A model generated the notes under the pieces. The model saw nothing but the letters and a program-made list of their open reading frames with translations. It searched no databases and was not told the origin of the DNA. The position numbers and the translations under genes are program-made. From Variovorax boronicumulans (GTDB taxonomy: Bacteria; Pseudomonadota; Gammaproteobacteria; Burkholderiales; Burkholderiaceae_C), in assembly GCF_030812215.1 (NCBI RefSeq), contig NZ_JAUSSG010000009.1, forward strand, positions 1 through 64,000: a stretch of 64,000 bases of DNA. Reading direction: 5' to 3'. Below, one piece after another: positions 16,075-25,999 of the stretch. The number at the start of each line of letters is the position of its first letter. The stretch's first letter is position 1.

Positions 16075-17385
16075 ATGAAAGCATCCGATACCAAGGCCAC
16101 GCTGTCGTTCAGCAACGGCGGCGACAGCGTCGAACTGCCGATCTACAAGGGCACCGTTGGCCCCGACGTGATCGACATCCGCAAGCTGTACGCACAGACC
16201 GGCATGTTCACCTATGACCCGGGCTTCATGTCGACCGCCGCCTGCCAGTCGGCCATCACGTACATCGATGGCGACAAGGGCGAACTGCTGTATCGCGGCT
16301 ACCCGATCGAGCAGCTTGCGACCAACTGCGATTTCCTGGAAACCTGCCACCTGCTGCTCTACGGCGAGCTGCCCGACGCAGGCAAGAAGGCCAACTTCAC
16401 CAAGCTCGTGACGAACCACACGATGGTGAACGAGCAGATGCAGTTCTTCCTGCGCGGCTTCCGTCGCGACGCGCATCCGATGGCCATCATGACCGGCCTG
16501 GTGGGCGCGCTGTCGGCCTTCTATCACGACAGCACGGACATCAACAATCCCGAGCACCGCGAGATCGCCGCGATCCGCCTGATCGCGAAGATGCCCACGC
16601 TCGTGGCCATGGCCTACAAGTACACGATCGGCCAGCCGTACATGTACCCGAAGAACGACCTGAGCTACGCCGGCAACTTCCTGCACATGATGTTCGCCAC
16701 GCCGTGCGAGGAGTACAAGGTGAACCCGGTGCTCGAGCGCGCGCTCGACCGCATCTTCATCCTGCACGCAGACCACGAGCAGAACGCATCGACCTCGACC
16801 GTGCGCCTGTGCGGCTCGTCGGGCACCAACCCCTTCGCGGCCATTGCAGCCGGTGTGGCCTGCCTCTGGGGCCCGGCCCACGGCGGCGCCAACGAAGCGG
16901 CGCTCAACATGCTCTACGACATCCAGAAGGAAGGTGGCGTGGAGAAGATCGGCGAGTTCATCAAGAAGGTCAAGGACAAGAACTCGAACGTCAAGCTCAT
17001 GGGCTTCGGCCACCGCGTGTACAAGAACTACGACCCGCGCGCCAAGCTGATGCAGGAAACCTGCAACGAAGTGCTGACCGAGCTGGGCCTGGAGCAAGAC
17101 CCGCTGTTCAAGCTGGCCAAGGAACTGGAAAAGATCGCCCTCGAAGACGAGTACTTCGTCTCGCGCAAGCTCTACCCGAACGTCGACTTCTACTCGGGCA
17201 TCGTGCAGCGCGCCATCGGCATCCCGGTGCCACTGTTCACCGCGATCTTCGCCCTGGCCCGCACGGTCGGCTGGATCGCCCAGCTGAACGAAATGATCGG
17301 CGACCCCGAGTACAAGATCGGCCGCCCGCGCCAGCTGTTCGAAGGCTCGCCCAAGCGCGATGTGAAGCCGATCTCGGCACGCTGA
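16075..17385 (+). CDS. gltA: Citrate synthase, hexameric type II
   Basis: 436 residues. Condenses oxaloacetate and acetyl-CoA. Catalytic His residues are in HADHEQNASTSTV and GPAHGGANEAAL; the CoA/oxaloacetate loop is LMGFGHRVYKNYDPRA. The start MKASDTKATLSFSNGGDSVE and the N-terminal beta domain fit the NADH-sensitive hexameric group of Gram-negative bacteria. Last gene of sdhCDAB-E-gltA, closed by a terminator. Confidence 0.98.
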   Translation: MKASDTKATLSFSNGGDSVELPIYKGTVGPDVIDIRKLYAQTGMFTYDPGFMSTAACQSAITYIDGDKGELLYRGYPIEQLATNCDFLETCHLLLYGELPDAGKKANFTKLVTNHTMVNEQMQFFLRGFRRDAHPMAIMTGLVGALSAFYHDSTDINNPEHREIAAIRLIAKMPTLVAMAYKYTIGQPYMYPKNDLSYAGNFLHMMFATPCEEYKVNPVLERALDRIFILHADHEQNASTSTVRLCGSSGTNPFAAIAAGVACLWGPAHGGANEAALNMLYDIQKEGGVEKIGEFIKKVKDKNSNVKLMGFGHRVYKNYDPRAKLMQETCNEVLTELGLEQDPLFKLAKELEKIALEDEYFVSRKLYPNVDFYSGIVQRAIGIPVPLFTAIFALARTVGWIAQLNEMIGDPEYKIGRPRQLFEGSPKRDVKPISAR

Positions 17386-17410
17386 GCGGTTCGCGAAACC
17401 CTCGCCCCTC

Positions 17411-17440
17411 AAAAAGCTGCCTTCGGGCAGCTTTTTTATT
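17411..17440. terminator. Rho-independent terminator after gltA
   Basis: Stem AAAAAGCTGCC / GGCAGCTTTTTT with a TTCG tetraloop, 25 nt after the gltA stop. The A-tract on the other side makes it potentially bidirectional. Confidence 0.9.
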
Positions 17441-17560
17441 GCCCGCTCGATATGCCCCTCTTCGCAGGCCGGCAGCAAGGCCATCTCATATGACGATGGC
17501 AACGGCACGAAAACAATAAGAAAATAGCCAACTCATCGCAAAACGCGATGCCAAAGCCCC

Positions 17561-18532
17561 ATGAGCACGTCCGAACGCAACTTTGCCCGCCGCATCGACC
17601 TCACGTCGCTGCAGTTGTTCGTGGCCGTGTGCGAACTGGGCAGCATCGGGCGCGCGGCGGAGCGCGAATTCATCGCGGCCTCGGCCATCAGCAAGCGGCT
17701 GTCGGACCTCGAAGCCACGCTCGGCACCACCCTGCTCTACCGCCATGCGCGCGGCGTCGACCTCACGCCGGCCGGCGAGAGCCTCTTGCACCACGCCCGC
17801 TCGGTGCTCTACAGCTTGGAGAAGATGCAGGGCGAGCTCAGCGAATACGCCGACGGCGTGCGCGGCCATGTGCGGGTGCACGCCAACATCTCGGCCATCG
17901 TGCAGTTCCTGCCTGAGGACCTGGGTTTGTTCACCCGGGCGCACGAGGCCATCAAGATCGACCTGGAAGAGCACCTGAGCAGCGAGGTGATCCGCGCGGT
18001 GCAGGAAGGCGCGGCCGACCTGGGCGTGTGCCACGTGGCGGGCGGCGCAGGCGAGCTTCAGAGCCTGTCGTACCGGCACGATCGCCTCGCGCTGATCGTG
18101 CCCACGGGGCATGCGCTGGCGTCGCACGGCGCCGTCGACTTCATCGACTCGCTCGACTTCGACCACGTCGGCCTGCACACCAACAGCTCGATCTATGTCG
18201 CGATGCACGAGGCGGCGCTGGGCGCCGGGCGCAGCGTCAAGCTGCGCATCCACGTCACAGGCCTCGATGCCATGTGCCGGATGATCGAAAACGGCCTGGG
18301 CATCGGCGTGATGCCGCAGCGCGCCTTCGAACTCATGCAGAACGGCATCGGCCGCGGCCTCGTGAGCGTCGCGCTCAACGACGCCTGGGCGGCACGCGAG
18401 ATTCGCCTGGTCGCACGCGACTTCTCCACCCTGCCGGTGGCGGCGCGCACGTTGGTGAACCACCTGCACGCCGCGGCCGACTCATCCGATTCGACCGACG
18501 CCACCGAACCGCTCGCGGCCCGGGCCGCATAG
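17561..18532 (+). CDS. LysR-type transcriptional regulator
   Basis: 323 residues. Helix-turn-helix at about 12-70: DLTSLQLFVAVCELGSIGRA, REFIAASAISKRLSDLEATL, LYRHARGVDLTPAGE. The substrate-binding domain (about 95-300) has VRVHANISAIVQFLPEDLGL and GLHTNSSIYVAMHEAALGAG. It is 39 nt upstream of leuC on the same strand, whereas LysR regulators more often diverge from their target, so it may be co-transcribed with leuCDB or act elsewhere. Ligand unknown. Confidence 0.9.
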   Translation: MSTSERNFARRIDLTSLQLFVAVCELGSIGRAAEREFIAASAISKRLSDLEATLGTTLLYRHARGVDLTPAGESLLHHARSVLYSLEKMQGELSEYADGVRGHVRVHANISAIVQFLPEDLGLFTRAHEAIKIDLEEHLSSEVIRAVQEGAADLGVCHVAGGAGELQSLSYRHDRLALIVPTGHALASHGAVDFIDSLDFDHVGLHTNSSIYVAMHEAALGAGRSVKLRIHVTGLDAMCRMIENGLGIGVMPQRAFELMQNGIGRGLVSVALNDAWAAREIRLVARDFSTLPVAARTLVNHLHAAADSSDSTDATEPLAARAA

Positions 18533-18571
18533 ACAGACAATCCATTTCCCCACGAAAGACAAGAGACCGAC

Positions 18572-19993
18572 ATGGCACGCACGCTCTACGACAAGATCTG
18601 GGACGAACACGTCGTCCACACCGAGGAAGACGGCACCGCGATCCTCTACATCGACCGCCACCTGGTGCACGAAGTCACCAGCCCGCAGGCCTTCGAAGGC
18701 CTGCGCGAAGCGGGCCGCAAGCTCTGGCGCATCAGCTCTGTGGTGGCCACGGCCGACCACAACACGCCGACCACTGGCTGGGAGCGCGGCTATGAAGGCA
18801 TCGCCGACCCGACCAGCAAGGAGCAGGTCACCACGCTGGACAAGAACATCGCCGAATTCGGCGCCGCCGCGTTCTTTCCGTTCCTGAGCAAGCGCCAGGG
18901 CATCGTGCACGTGATCGGGCCCGAGTCGGGCGCGACGCTGCCGGGCATGACGGTCGTCTGCGGCGACTCGCACACCTCCACGCACGGCGCCTTCGGCGCG
19001 CTGGCGCACGGCATCGGCACCAGCGAGGTCGAGCACGTGATGGCCACGCAAACGCTGCTGGGCAAGAAGGCAAAGAACATGCTGGTGAAGGTCGAAGGCA
19101 AGCTGCCGCTCGGCTGCACCGCCAAGGACATCGTGCTGGCCATCATCGGCAAGATCGGCACCGCCGGCGGCACGGGCTACACCATCGAGTTCGCGGGCTC
19201 TGCCATTCGCGACCTGAGCATGGAAGGCCGCATGACGGTCTGCAACATGGCCATCGAGGCGGGTGCGCGCGCCGGGCTCGTGGCGGTCGACGAAAAGACC
19301 ATCAGCTACATCAAGGGCCGCCCGCTCGCGCCCACCGGCGTGGAATGGGAACAGGCCGCGGCCTACTGGCGCACGCTGCAGTCGGACCCCGGCGCGAACT
19401 TCGACGCCGTGGTCGAGCTCGATGCCGCGCAGATCCCACCGCAGGTCACCTGGGGCACCTCGCCCGAAATGGTGGTCGACATCAACGGCCGCGTGCCCGA
19501 TCCGGACAAGGAAAAGGACGCCAACAAGCGCGGCGCCATCGAGCGCGCGCTGGTCTACATGGGGCTGGAGCCGAACAAGGCGATGAACGACATCTTCATC
19601 GACAAGGTGTTCATCGGCTCGTGCACCAACAGCCGCATCGAGGACATGCGCGAAGCCGCTGCCGTGGTGAAGAAGCTCGGCCAGAAGGTTGCGAAGAACG
19701 TGAAGCTCGCGATGGTCGTGCCCGGCTCGGGCGTGGTGAAAGAGCAGGCCGAACGCGAAGGCCTGGACCAGATCTTCAAGGCCGCGGGCTTCGAATGGCG
19801 CGAGCCCGGTTGCTCGATGTGTCTCGCGATGAACGCCGACCGGCTGGAGCCGGGCGAGCGCTGCGCCTCGACCTCGAACCGCAATTTCGAAGGCCGCCAA
19901 GGCGCGGGCGGCCGCACCCATCTCGTGAGCCCGGCCATGGCCGCCGCTGCCGCGGTGCACGGCCACTTCGTCGACGTCCGTACGTTCGCCTGA
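18572..19993 (+). CDS. leuC: 3-isopropylmalate dehydratase large subunit
   Basis: 473 residues, aconitase superfamily, leucine biosynthesis. Substrate-loop motifs are VVATADHNTPT and CGDSHTSTHGAFGALAHGIG. The [4Fe-4S] cysteines are in IGSCTNSRIEDM and PGCSMCLAMN. Works with LeuD encoded 16 nt downstream (AGAGAG ribosome site). Confidence 0.98.
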   Translation: MARTLYDKIWDEHVVHTEEDGTAILYIDRHLVHEVTSPQAFEGLREAGRKLWRISSVVATADHNTPTTGWERGYEGIADPTSKEQVTTLDKNIAEFGAAAFFPFLSKRQGIVHVIGPESGATLPGMTVVCGDSHTSTHGAFGALAHGIGTSEVEHVMATQTLLGKKAKNMLVKVEGKLPLGCTAKDIVLAIIGKIGTAGGTGYTIEFAGSAIRDLSMEGRMTVCNMAIEAGARAGLVAVDEKTISYIKGRPLAPTGVEWEQAAAYWRTLQSDPGANFDAVVELDAAQIPPQVTWGTSPEMVVDINGRVPDPDKEKDANKRGAIERALVYMGLEPNKAMNDIFIDKVFIGSCTNSRIEDMREAAAVVKKLGQKVAKNVKLAMVVPGSGVVKEQAEREGLDQIFKAAGFEWREPGCSMCLAMNADRLEPGERCASTSNRNFEGRQGAGGRTHLVSPAMAAAAAVHGHFVDVRTFA

Positions 19994-20009
19994 ACCCAGA
20001 GAGATTCAC

Positions 20010-20660
20010 ATGCAGAAATTCACCGTGCACAAGGGCCTCGCGGCCCCCATGGACCGCGAGAACGTCGACACCGACGCCATCATTCCGAAGCAGTTCCTCA
20101 AGTCGATCCGCAAGACCGGCTTCGGCCAGAACCTGTTCGACGAATGGCGCTACCTGGACGCCGGCTTTCCGGGCCAGGACCCGGCCAGCCGCAAGCCGAA
20201 CCCTGATTTCGTGCTGAACCAGCCGCGCTATGCGGGCGCCTCGGTGCTGCTCGCGCGCAAGAACTTCGGCTGCGGCTCGTCGCGCGAACACGCGCCGTGG
20301 GCGCTGGACCAGTACGGCTTTCGCGCGATCATTGCGCCGAGCTATGCAGACATCTTCTTCAACAACAGCTTCAAGAACGGGTTGCTGCCGATCGTGCTGT
20401 CCGAAGCCCAGGTCGCACAACTGTTCGACGAGACTTTCGCCTTCCCGGGCTACACGCTGACCATCGACCTGGAGCGCCAGGTGGTCGTCAAGCCGGACGG
20501 CGGCGAGTTCGCGTTCGACGTGCAGGCTTTCCGCAAGTACTGCCTCATCAACGGGCTGGACGACATCGGCCTCACGCTGCGCCACAAGGACAAGATCAAG
20601 GCCTTCGAGACCGAGCGCCTGGCGCAGAAGCCCTGGCTCGCGCACACGATGATCTCGTGA
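20010..20660 (+). CDS. leuD: 3-isopropylmalate dehydratase small subunit
   Basis: 216 residues, the swivel domain that completes the LeuC active site. NVDTDAIIPKQFLKSI and FGCGSSREHAPWAL are the family motifs. Full length; starts MQKFTVHKGLAAPMDREN. Confidence 0.98.
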   Translation: MQKFTVHKGLAAPMDRENVDTDAIIPKQFLKSIRKTGFGQNLFDEWRYLDAGFPGQDPASRKPNPDFVLNQPRYAGASVLLARKNFGCGSSREHAPWALDQYGFRAIIAPSYADIFFNNSFKNGLLPIVLSEAQVAQLFDETFAFPGYTLTIDLERQVVVKPDGGEFAFDVQAFRKYCLINGLDDIGLTLRHKDKIKAFETERLAQKPWLAHTMIS

Positions 20661-20703
20661 TCGTCCACTGCATTTCTTCCGCATTCAAACCTCAGACCAA
20701 CTT

Positions 20704-21792
20704 ATGAAAATCGCAGTTCTCCCGGGTGACGGCATCGGCACCGAAATCGTGGCGGAAGCCGTCAAGGTGCTCGACGTGCTCGACCTGAAGTTCGAGATGG
20801 AGTCGGCGCTGGTCGGCGGCGCGGCCTACGAGGCGCACGGCCATCCGCTGCCCGAGTCGACGCTCAAGCTCGCCAAGGAGTCGGACGCGGTGCTGTTCGG
20901 CGCGGTCGGCGACTGGAAGTACGACAAGCTCGACCGGCCGCTGCGCCCCGAGCAGGCGATCCTGGGGCTGCGCAAGAACCTCGGTCTGTTTGCCAACTTC
21001 CGTCCGGCGATCTGCTACGAACAGCTCGTGGACGCGTCGAGCCTGAAGCCAGAGTTGATCGCGGGCCTGGACATCCTCATCATTCGCGAGCTGACCGGCG
21101 ACATCTACTTCGGCCAGCCGCGCGGTCGTCGCACCGCGGTGGACGGGCATTTCCCGGGCGCCGAGGAAGCCTTCGACACGATGCGCTACTCACGCCCCGA
21201 GGTTGAGCGCATCGCCCGCGTCGCTTTCGAGGCCGCCAGAAAGCGCAGCAAGCGCGTGACGAGCGTCGACAAGGCCAACGTGCTGGAGACCTTCCAGTTC
21301 TGGAAGGACATCGTGACCGAGGTCGGCAAGGAGTACCCGGATGTCGAGCTCGACCACATGTACGTCGACAACGCAGCCATGCAGCTCGTGAAGGCGCCCA
21401 AGAAGTTCGACGTGGTGGTCACCGGCAACATGTTCGGCGACATCCTCTCGGACGAGGCCGCGATGCTCACCGGCTCGATTGGCATGCTGCCCTCGGCATC
21501 GCTCAATTCGAGCAATCAGGGCCTGTACGAACCGAGCCATGGGAGCGCGCCAGACATTGCCGGCAAAGGGGTTGCCAATCCTTTGGCTACAATCCTGTCC
21601 GCTGCCATGATGCTCCGCTTTTCACTCAACCAACCTGAAGCTGCCGACCGTATCGAGTCGGCGGTCAAGGATGTGCTCGCCTCCGGGCTGCGCACGGGTG
21701 ACATCTGGTCAGAAGGTACGAAGCGCGTCGGCACCCGCGAAATGGGCGACGCGGTCGTTGCAGCAATCACCAAAAAGACGATTACCGGCTAA
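20704..21792 (+). CDS. leuB: 3-isopropylmalate dehydrogenase
   Basis: 362 residues. NAD-dependent oxidative decarboxylase of leucine synthesis. Starts MKIAVLPGDGIGTEIVAEAV. Substrate Arg residues are in RPLRPEQAILGLRKNLGLFA; the Tyr in LTGDIYFGQPRG and the metal Asp cluster in GNMFGDILSDEAAMLTGSIG are present, followed by EPSHGSAPDIAGKGVANP. 43 nt after leuD. Confidence 0.98.
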   Translation: MKIAVLPGDGIGTEIVAEAVKVLDVLDLKFEMESALVGGAAYEAHGHPLPESTLKLAKESDAVLFGAVGDWKYDKLDRPLRPEQAILGLRKNLGLFANFRPAICYEQLVDASSLKPELIAGLDILIIRELTGDIYFGQPRGRRTAVDGHFPGAEEAFDTMRYSRPEVERIARVAFEAARKRSKRVTSVDKANVLETFQFWKDIVTEVGKEYPDVELDHMYVDNAAMQLVKAPKKFDVVVTGNMFGDILSDEAAMLTGSIGMLPSASLNSSNQGLYEPSHGSAPDIAGKGVANPLATILSAAMMLRFSLNQPEAADRIESAVKDVLASGLRTGDIWSEGTKRVGTREMGDAVVAAITKKTITG

Positions 21793-21817
21793 CCGCAGCC
21801 CGCTTCGTCACGCCCCT

Positions 21818-21838
21818 CCCCGGCTCGACGAGTCGGGG
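21818..21838. terminator. Hairpin between leuB and asd
   Basis: CCCCGGCTCG-a-CGAGTCGGGG is a compact near-perfect stem 26 nt after the leuB stop. The T-rich run starts only some 16 nt later (21854), so it is a weak terminator or processing/attenuation structure. Confidence 0.45.
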
Positions 21839-21882
21839 GCAAGAAAAGACAACTTTTTTCTTTTTCATAAGGGCAAACTGAA

Positions 21883-23025
21883 ATGGCGAACGCATCTCAA
21901 CCTCTGGTCGGCCTCGTAGGCTGGCGTGGCATGGTCGGCTCGGTCCTGATGGACCGCATGCAGGCCGAAGGCGACTTCGGTCTCATCGAGCCGGTCTTCT
22001 TCTCGACTTCCAACGCCGGCGGCAAGGCCCCGGCGATGGCCAAGAACGAAACCGCGCTGAAGGATGCGAACGACATCGAAGCACTGAAGAAGTGCGACAT
22101 CGTCATCACCTGCCAGGGCGGCGACTACACCAGCGAAGTCTTCCCCAAGCTGCGCGCTGCAGGCTGGACGGGCCACTGGATCGACGCCGCCTCCACCCTG
22201 CGCATGCAGGACGACGCGGTCATCGTGCTGGACCCGGTCAACCTGCCGGTGATCCAGAACGCGCTCACCAACGGCGGCAAGAACTGGATCGGCGGCAACT
22301 GCACCGTGAGCTGCATGCTCATGGGCGTGGGCGCCCTCTACAAGGCCGGCCTGGTCGAGTGGATGACCAGCATGACCTACCAGGCTGCCTCGGGCGGTGG
22401 CGCGCAGCACATGCGCGAACTGCTGACCCAGTTCGGCACCCTCAACACCGAAGTGCGCGCACTGCTGGACGACCCCAAGTCGGCCATCCTCGAGATCGAT
22501 CGCAAGGTGCTGCACAAGCAGCAGAACCTGAGCGCCGCCGAAACGGCCAACTTCGGCGCACCGCTGGGCGGCTCGCTGATCCCCTGGATCGACAAGGACC
22601 TGGGCGACGGCATGTCCAAGGAAGAGTGGAAGGCCGGCGCCGAGACCAACAAGATCCTCGGCCAGGGCGCGGGCTTCGGCACCGCGGCCGTGCCGGTCGA
22701 CGGTTTCTGCGTGCGCATCGGCGCCATGCGCTGCCACAGCCAGGCGCTGACCTTCAAGCTCAAGAAGGACGTGCCCCTGGCCGACATCGAAGCGATGATC
22801 GCCGCCGACAACCCCTGGGCCAGCGTGGTGCCCAATACCCGCGAAGCCACCCTGAAGGACCTGACGCCGGTGGCCGTGACGGGCACCATGAACATCCCGG
22901 TCGGCCGCATCCGCAAGCTGGCGATGGGCCCCGAATACGTCGGCGCCTTCACCATCGGCGACCAGCTGCTGTGGGGTGCCGCGGAGCCGCTGCGCCGCAT
23001 GCTGCGCATCCTGCTCGAAGCCTGA
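21883..23025 (+). CDS. asd: Aspartate-semialdehyde dehydrogenase
   Basis: 380 residues. Reduces aspartyl-phosphate to the semialdehyde for lysine (and diaminopimelate), threonine and methionine synthesis. The NADP fold is VGWRGMVGSVLMDRM, the active-site Cys is in GGNCTVSCMLMGVGAL (about Cys136), and the catalytic His is in RIGAMRCHSQALTFKL. Length and motifs match the Gram-negative Asd group. Ribosome site AAGGG at 21868-21872. Confidence 0.97.
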   Translation: MANASQPLVGLVGWRGMVGSVLMDRMQAEGDFGLIEPVFFSTSNAGGKAPAMAKNETALKDANDIEALKKCDIVITCQGGDYTSEVFPKLRAAGWTGHWIDAASTLRMQDDAVIVLDPVNLPVIQNALTNGGKNWIGGNCTVSCMLMGVGALYKAGLVEWMTSMTYQAASGGGAQHMRELLTQFGTLNTEVRALLDDPKSAILEIDRKVLHKQQNLSAAETANFGAPLGGSLIPWIDKDLGDGMSKEEWKAGAETNKILGQGAGFGTAAVPVDGFCVRIGAMRCHSQALTFKLKKDVPLADIEAMIAADNPWASVVPNTREATLKDLTPVAVTGTMNIPVGRIRKLAMGPEYVGAFTIGDQLLWGAAEPLRRMLRILLEA

Positions 23026-23191
23026 TGCGGGTCGCTCAGGCCCTCGAATCCCGAATTGTTGCAGTTTGGCAACGAAAAGTGTGTTCGTAAGTATGCGCGC
23101 ACTGGGTAGAACAGGCGCATTGCCTTGTCAGCCCGGGGTGATGATGCTAACGTCCTCTTACAAATTCTGGGCCTGAGCCGCCCCTATCAGC

Positions 23192-25969
23192 ATGACAAGA
23201 CATCTGTTGCCCGCGGCCCGCCCATCGGCCGTTCGCCCCTCCCCGTTGTCCGGCGGTTGGCGCCTTTCCATACTGGGAGCGGCTGCCGCCGTGGCCCTTG
23301 GAATGGCCACCACCGATGCCAGCGCATTCACGCTGGGACAGTTGAAGGTGCAATCGGCGCTGGGCGAACCGCTGCGTGCAGAGATCGATGTGACCGAAAT
23401 CGCGGCCGCCGAAGCGGACGGTCTGAAGATCAACATCGCCACCGCCGAAGCGTTCAAGAACGCAGGCATTCCCTACAACTCGGCATTGGGCGACGTCAAG
23501 GCGACGCTGCAGCGCCGTGCGGGCGGCCAATACGTCGTGCGCCTGAGCGGCAGCCGCCCGCTCAGCGACCCCTTCATCGACCTGCTGCTCGAAGCCAACG
23601 GCTCCTCGGGCCGTATCGTGCGCGACTACACCGTGCTGCTCGATCCGCCAGTCACGCGACAGGCAGCGGCTCCGGTCGTCCCGATCGCCCCCCAGATCAG
23701 CACCCCGGTCGAGCGCCCTGCCGTCGCGGCAGCCCGTGCACGCCGCGAACGTGCCGCGGCCGCCGCGTCTGCAGCGCCACCAGTCGCAGCCGCTGCGCCT
23801 GCACCCGCAACCCCGGCCACCGCTCCCGCTGCGGCGGCAGCAACCGCGCCCCGCGCAGGCGGCGAGCAAATCACGGTTCAGCGCGGCGACACTGCCGGCA
23901 AGATTGCCGGTGCCCACAAGCCAGCCGATGTATCGCTCGACCAGATGCTGGTCGCCCTGCTGCTCGCCAACCCCGACGCGTTCATTGGCGGCAACGTCAA
24001 CCGCATCAAGGCAGGTGCCGTGCTCGAACTGCCGGGTGCCACCGAAGCGAGCGCCGTTCCCGCCGCCGAAGCACGCCGCACGGTCACCGCTCAGAGCCGT
24101 GACTTCGGCAACTACCGCCAGCGCCTCGCGGAAAACGCGCCGACGTCGAACGTCGCCGCGGCCAGCCGCAAGGCCTCGGGCAAGCTGCAGGCGAACGTCG
24201 AAGACCGCAACGCAGCCGCCAGCGCACCCGACAAGCTCACGATTTCGCAAGGCAGCGCCTCCACCCGCGCAGCCGATGAAAAGGTCGCGCAGGCCCGCCA
24301 GGCGCAGGAAAGCAGCAACCGCGTGGCGGAGCTGTCCAAGAACATCAACGAGCTGAACAAGCTCAAGGCGGGCGCCAGCTCGTCCGCACCTGCCGCCGCA
24401 GCACCCGCACCTGCCGCACCGGGCATCCCCGTTCCGACGCCTGGCACCAGCGCCACGACGTCGCCGCCGGTCGCCGCCAACCCGGCACCCGCGGTCGTTG
24501 TGCCCGCACCGACGCCTGCTCCCGCAGCAGCACCCGCTCCCGCCGTGGCAGCCGCCGCACCGGCTGCGCCCACACCTGAAGCAACGGCCGCAGCGCCTGC
24601 GCCGGCAGCAGAACCCACCGTCACGCCTGCGGCCACGGAGGCAGCCGCAGTGCCCGCAGCAGCCGCCAGTGCCGCCGTGGCCGCGCCTGCACCAGCTCCC
24701 GCGCCGAAGCCGGTGGTCAAGGCCGCTCCGCCTCCGCCGCCGGAACGCGGCTTCTTCGAAGAGCTGCTCGATAACCCGCTGATGCTCGGCGGCGCCGCGC
24801 TGATCGCGCTTCTGGTCGGCTTCCTGCTGTACCGCGTGCTGGGCCGCCGGCGCGAGGAAATGAGCGAAAGCGTGTTTCTCGAGAGCCGCATCCCGAAAGA
24901 CTCGTTCTTCGGCGCCAGCGGCGGCGAGTCGGTCGATACCAAGCACCGCGGCGACTCCAGCGTTTCGTCGCTGTCGTATTCGCCGAGCCAGCTCGATGCG
25001 GGCGATGTCGACCCGGTCGCCGAGGCCGACGTCTACCTGGCCTACGGCCGCGACCTGCAGGCCGAGGAAATCCTCCGCGAAGCGCTGCGCCTGAACCCGG
25101 ACCGCACTGCCATCCACCTCAAGCTGCTCGAGATCCACGCCAAGCGCCGCGACGTGCGTGCCTACGAAGGCCTGGCCACCGAAGTTCACAAGCTGACCGG
25201 CGGCTCGGGTTCCGACTGGAACCGCGTGGTCGACATGGGCAAGGACCTCGATCCGGGCAACCCGCTGTACGAATCGGGCTCGCCCCGCAGTGCAAGCCAG
25301 GCCGAAACGGCTGCCTTCGCAGGTGCCCTGGCATCCGCCGCCAAGCCACCGGTCGCCGCAGTGCCGACGCCTGTCGCACCGCCGCCGATCGCCTCGGCCC
25401 CGCCGGCCTTCGTGCCCTCGGTGGCGCCGCTGGACTTCGACCTGGACCTGAGCCAACCGGTGCCGCTGGCACCGGCTCCGAGCCCTGCCCCGGTCAGCGC
25501 AAGCCTGCCGAAGTCGGCCTACGCGCCCGCTCCGACGACGGCACGCCCCGCAGCGCCGCTGTCCAATGGCCATGCGGCACTGCCCGTCGATCTCGAAAAT
25601 GATTTCGACACGGCGCCCGGTGCCCTGACCCCGAACACGCGGCCCTTGGGCGCGAGCGATGCGGACAACACCCGTCCGGCCACGCTGCGCAATGCGCTTC
25701 CTGCCGACTCGGGTTTCATCGAATTCGACATGAGCGCACTGGCAGGCCTGCCGGCCCGCTCCAACGGAGCGTCCGAACCGGCGCGCGCCGCCAGCACGCT
25801 CGACGACGAAGGTGAAGACAGCCCGCACGCCGTCAAGCTTTCGCTGGCGCGCGAACTGCAGGCCATCGGCGACGTCGAAGGCGCGCGCTCGCTGGTCGAG
25901 GAAGTCGAAGCCGAAAGCGCCGGCGACCTCAAGTCGCAAGCCAGGCAACTGCTCGCGGAACTGCGCTGA
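23192..25969 (+). CDS. fimV: FimV/HubP-like polar membrane protein
   Basis: 925 residues, Ala/Pro-rich. N-terminal membrane/signal segment at about 26-46 ending ATTDASA, then the FimV N-terminal domain (FTLGQLKVQSALGEPLRAEI). A LysM peptidoglycan-binding domain lies at about 226-283 (ITVQRGDTAGKIAG). A long Ala/Pro linker follows. A single TM at about 529-550 (LMLGGAALIALLVGFLLYRV) is followed by a cytoplasmic TPR region (about 605-667, DVYLAYGRDLQAEEILREAL) and the conserved C-terminal FimV motif (873-925, KLSLARELQAIGDVEGAR). The family organises cell poles and type IV pili. Upstream of truA, as in other proteobacteria. Confidence 0.93.
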   Translation: MTRHLLPAARPSAVRPSPLSGGWRLSILGAAAAVALGMATTDASAFTLGQLKVQSALGEPLRAEIDVTEIAAAEADGLKINIATAEAFKNAGIPYNSALGDVKATLQRRAGGQYVVRLSGSRPLSDPFIDLLLEANGSSGRIVRDYTVLLDPPVTRQAAAPVVPIAPQISTPVERPAVAAARARRERAAAAASAAPPVAAAAPAPATPATAPAAAAATAPRAGGEQITVQRGDTAGKIAGAHKPADVSLDQMLVALLLANPDAFIGGNVNRIKAGAVLELPGATEASAVPAAEARRTVTAQSRDFGNYRQRLAENAPTSNVAAASRKASGKLQANVEDRNAAASAPDKLTISQGSASTRAADEKVAQARQAQESSNRVAELSKNINELNKLKAGASSSAPAAAAPAPAAPGIPVPTPGTSATTSPPVAANPAPAVVVPAPTPAPAAAPAPAVAAAAPAAPTPEATAAAPAPAAEPTVTPAATEAAAVPAAAASAAVAAPAPAPAPKPVVKAAPPPPPERGFFEELLDNPLMLGGAALIALLVGFLLYRVLGRRREEMSESVFLESRIPKDSFFGASGGESVDTKHRGDSSVSSLSYSPSQLDAGDVDPVAEADVYLAYGRDLQAEEILREALRLNPDRTAIHLKLLEIHAKRRDVRAYEGLATEVHKLTGGSGSDWNRVVDMGKDLDPGNPLYESGSPRSASQAETAAFAGALASAAKPPVAAVPTPVAPPPIASAPPAFVPSVAPLDFDLDLSQPVPLAPAPSPAPVSASLPKSAYAPAPTTARPAAPLSNGHAALPVDLENDFDTAPGALTPNTRPLGASDADNTRPATLRNALPADSGFIEFDMSALAGLPARSNGASEPARAASTLDDEGEDSPHAVKLSLARELQAIGDVEGARSLVEEVEAESAGDLKSQARQLLAELR

Positions 25970-25999
25970 GCGATTGCTTTTGTCCCCGTCCCTGAATTC

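Noticed and set aside
12654..16115. 1153-codon minus-strand open frame
   Set aside because: Antisense to sdhCDAB; shadow frame caused by third-position GC bias.
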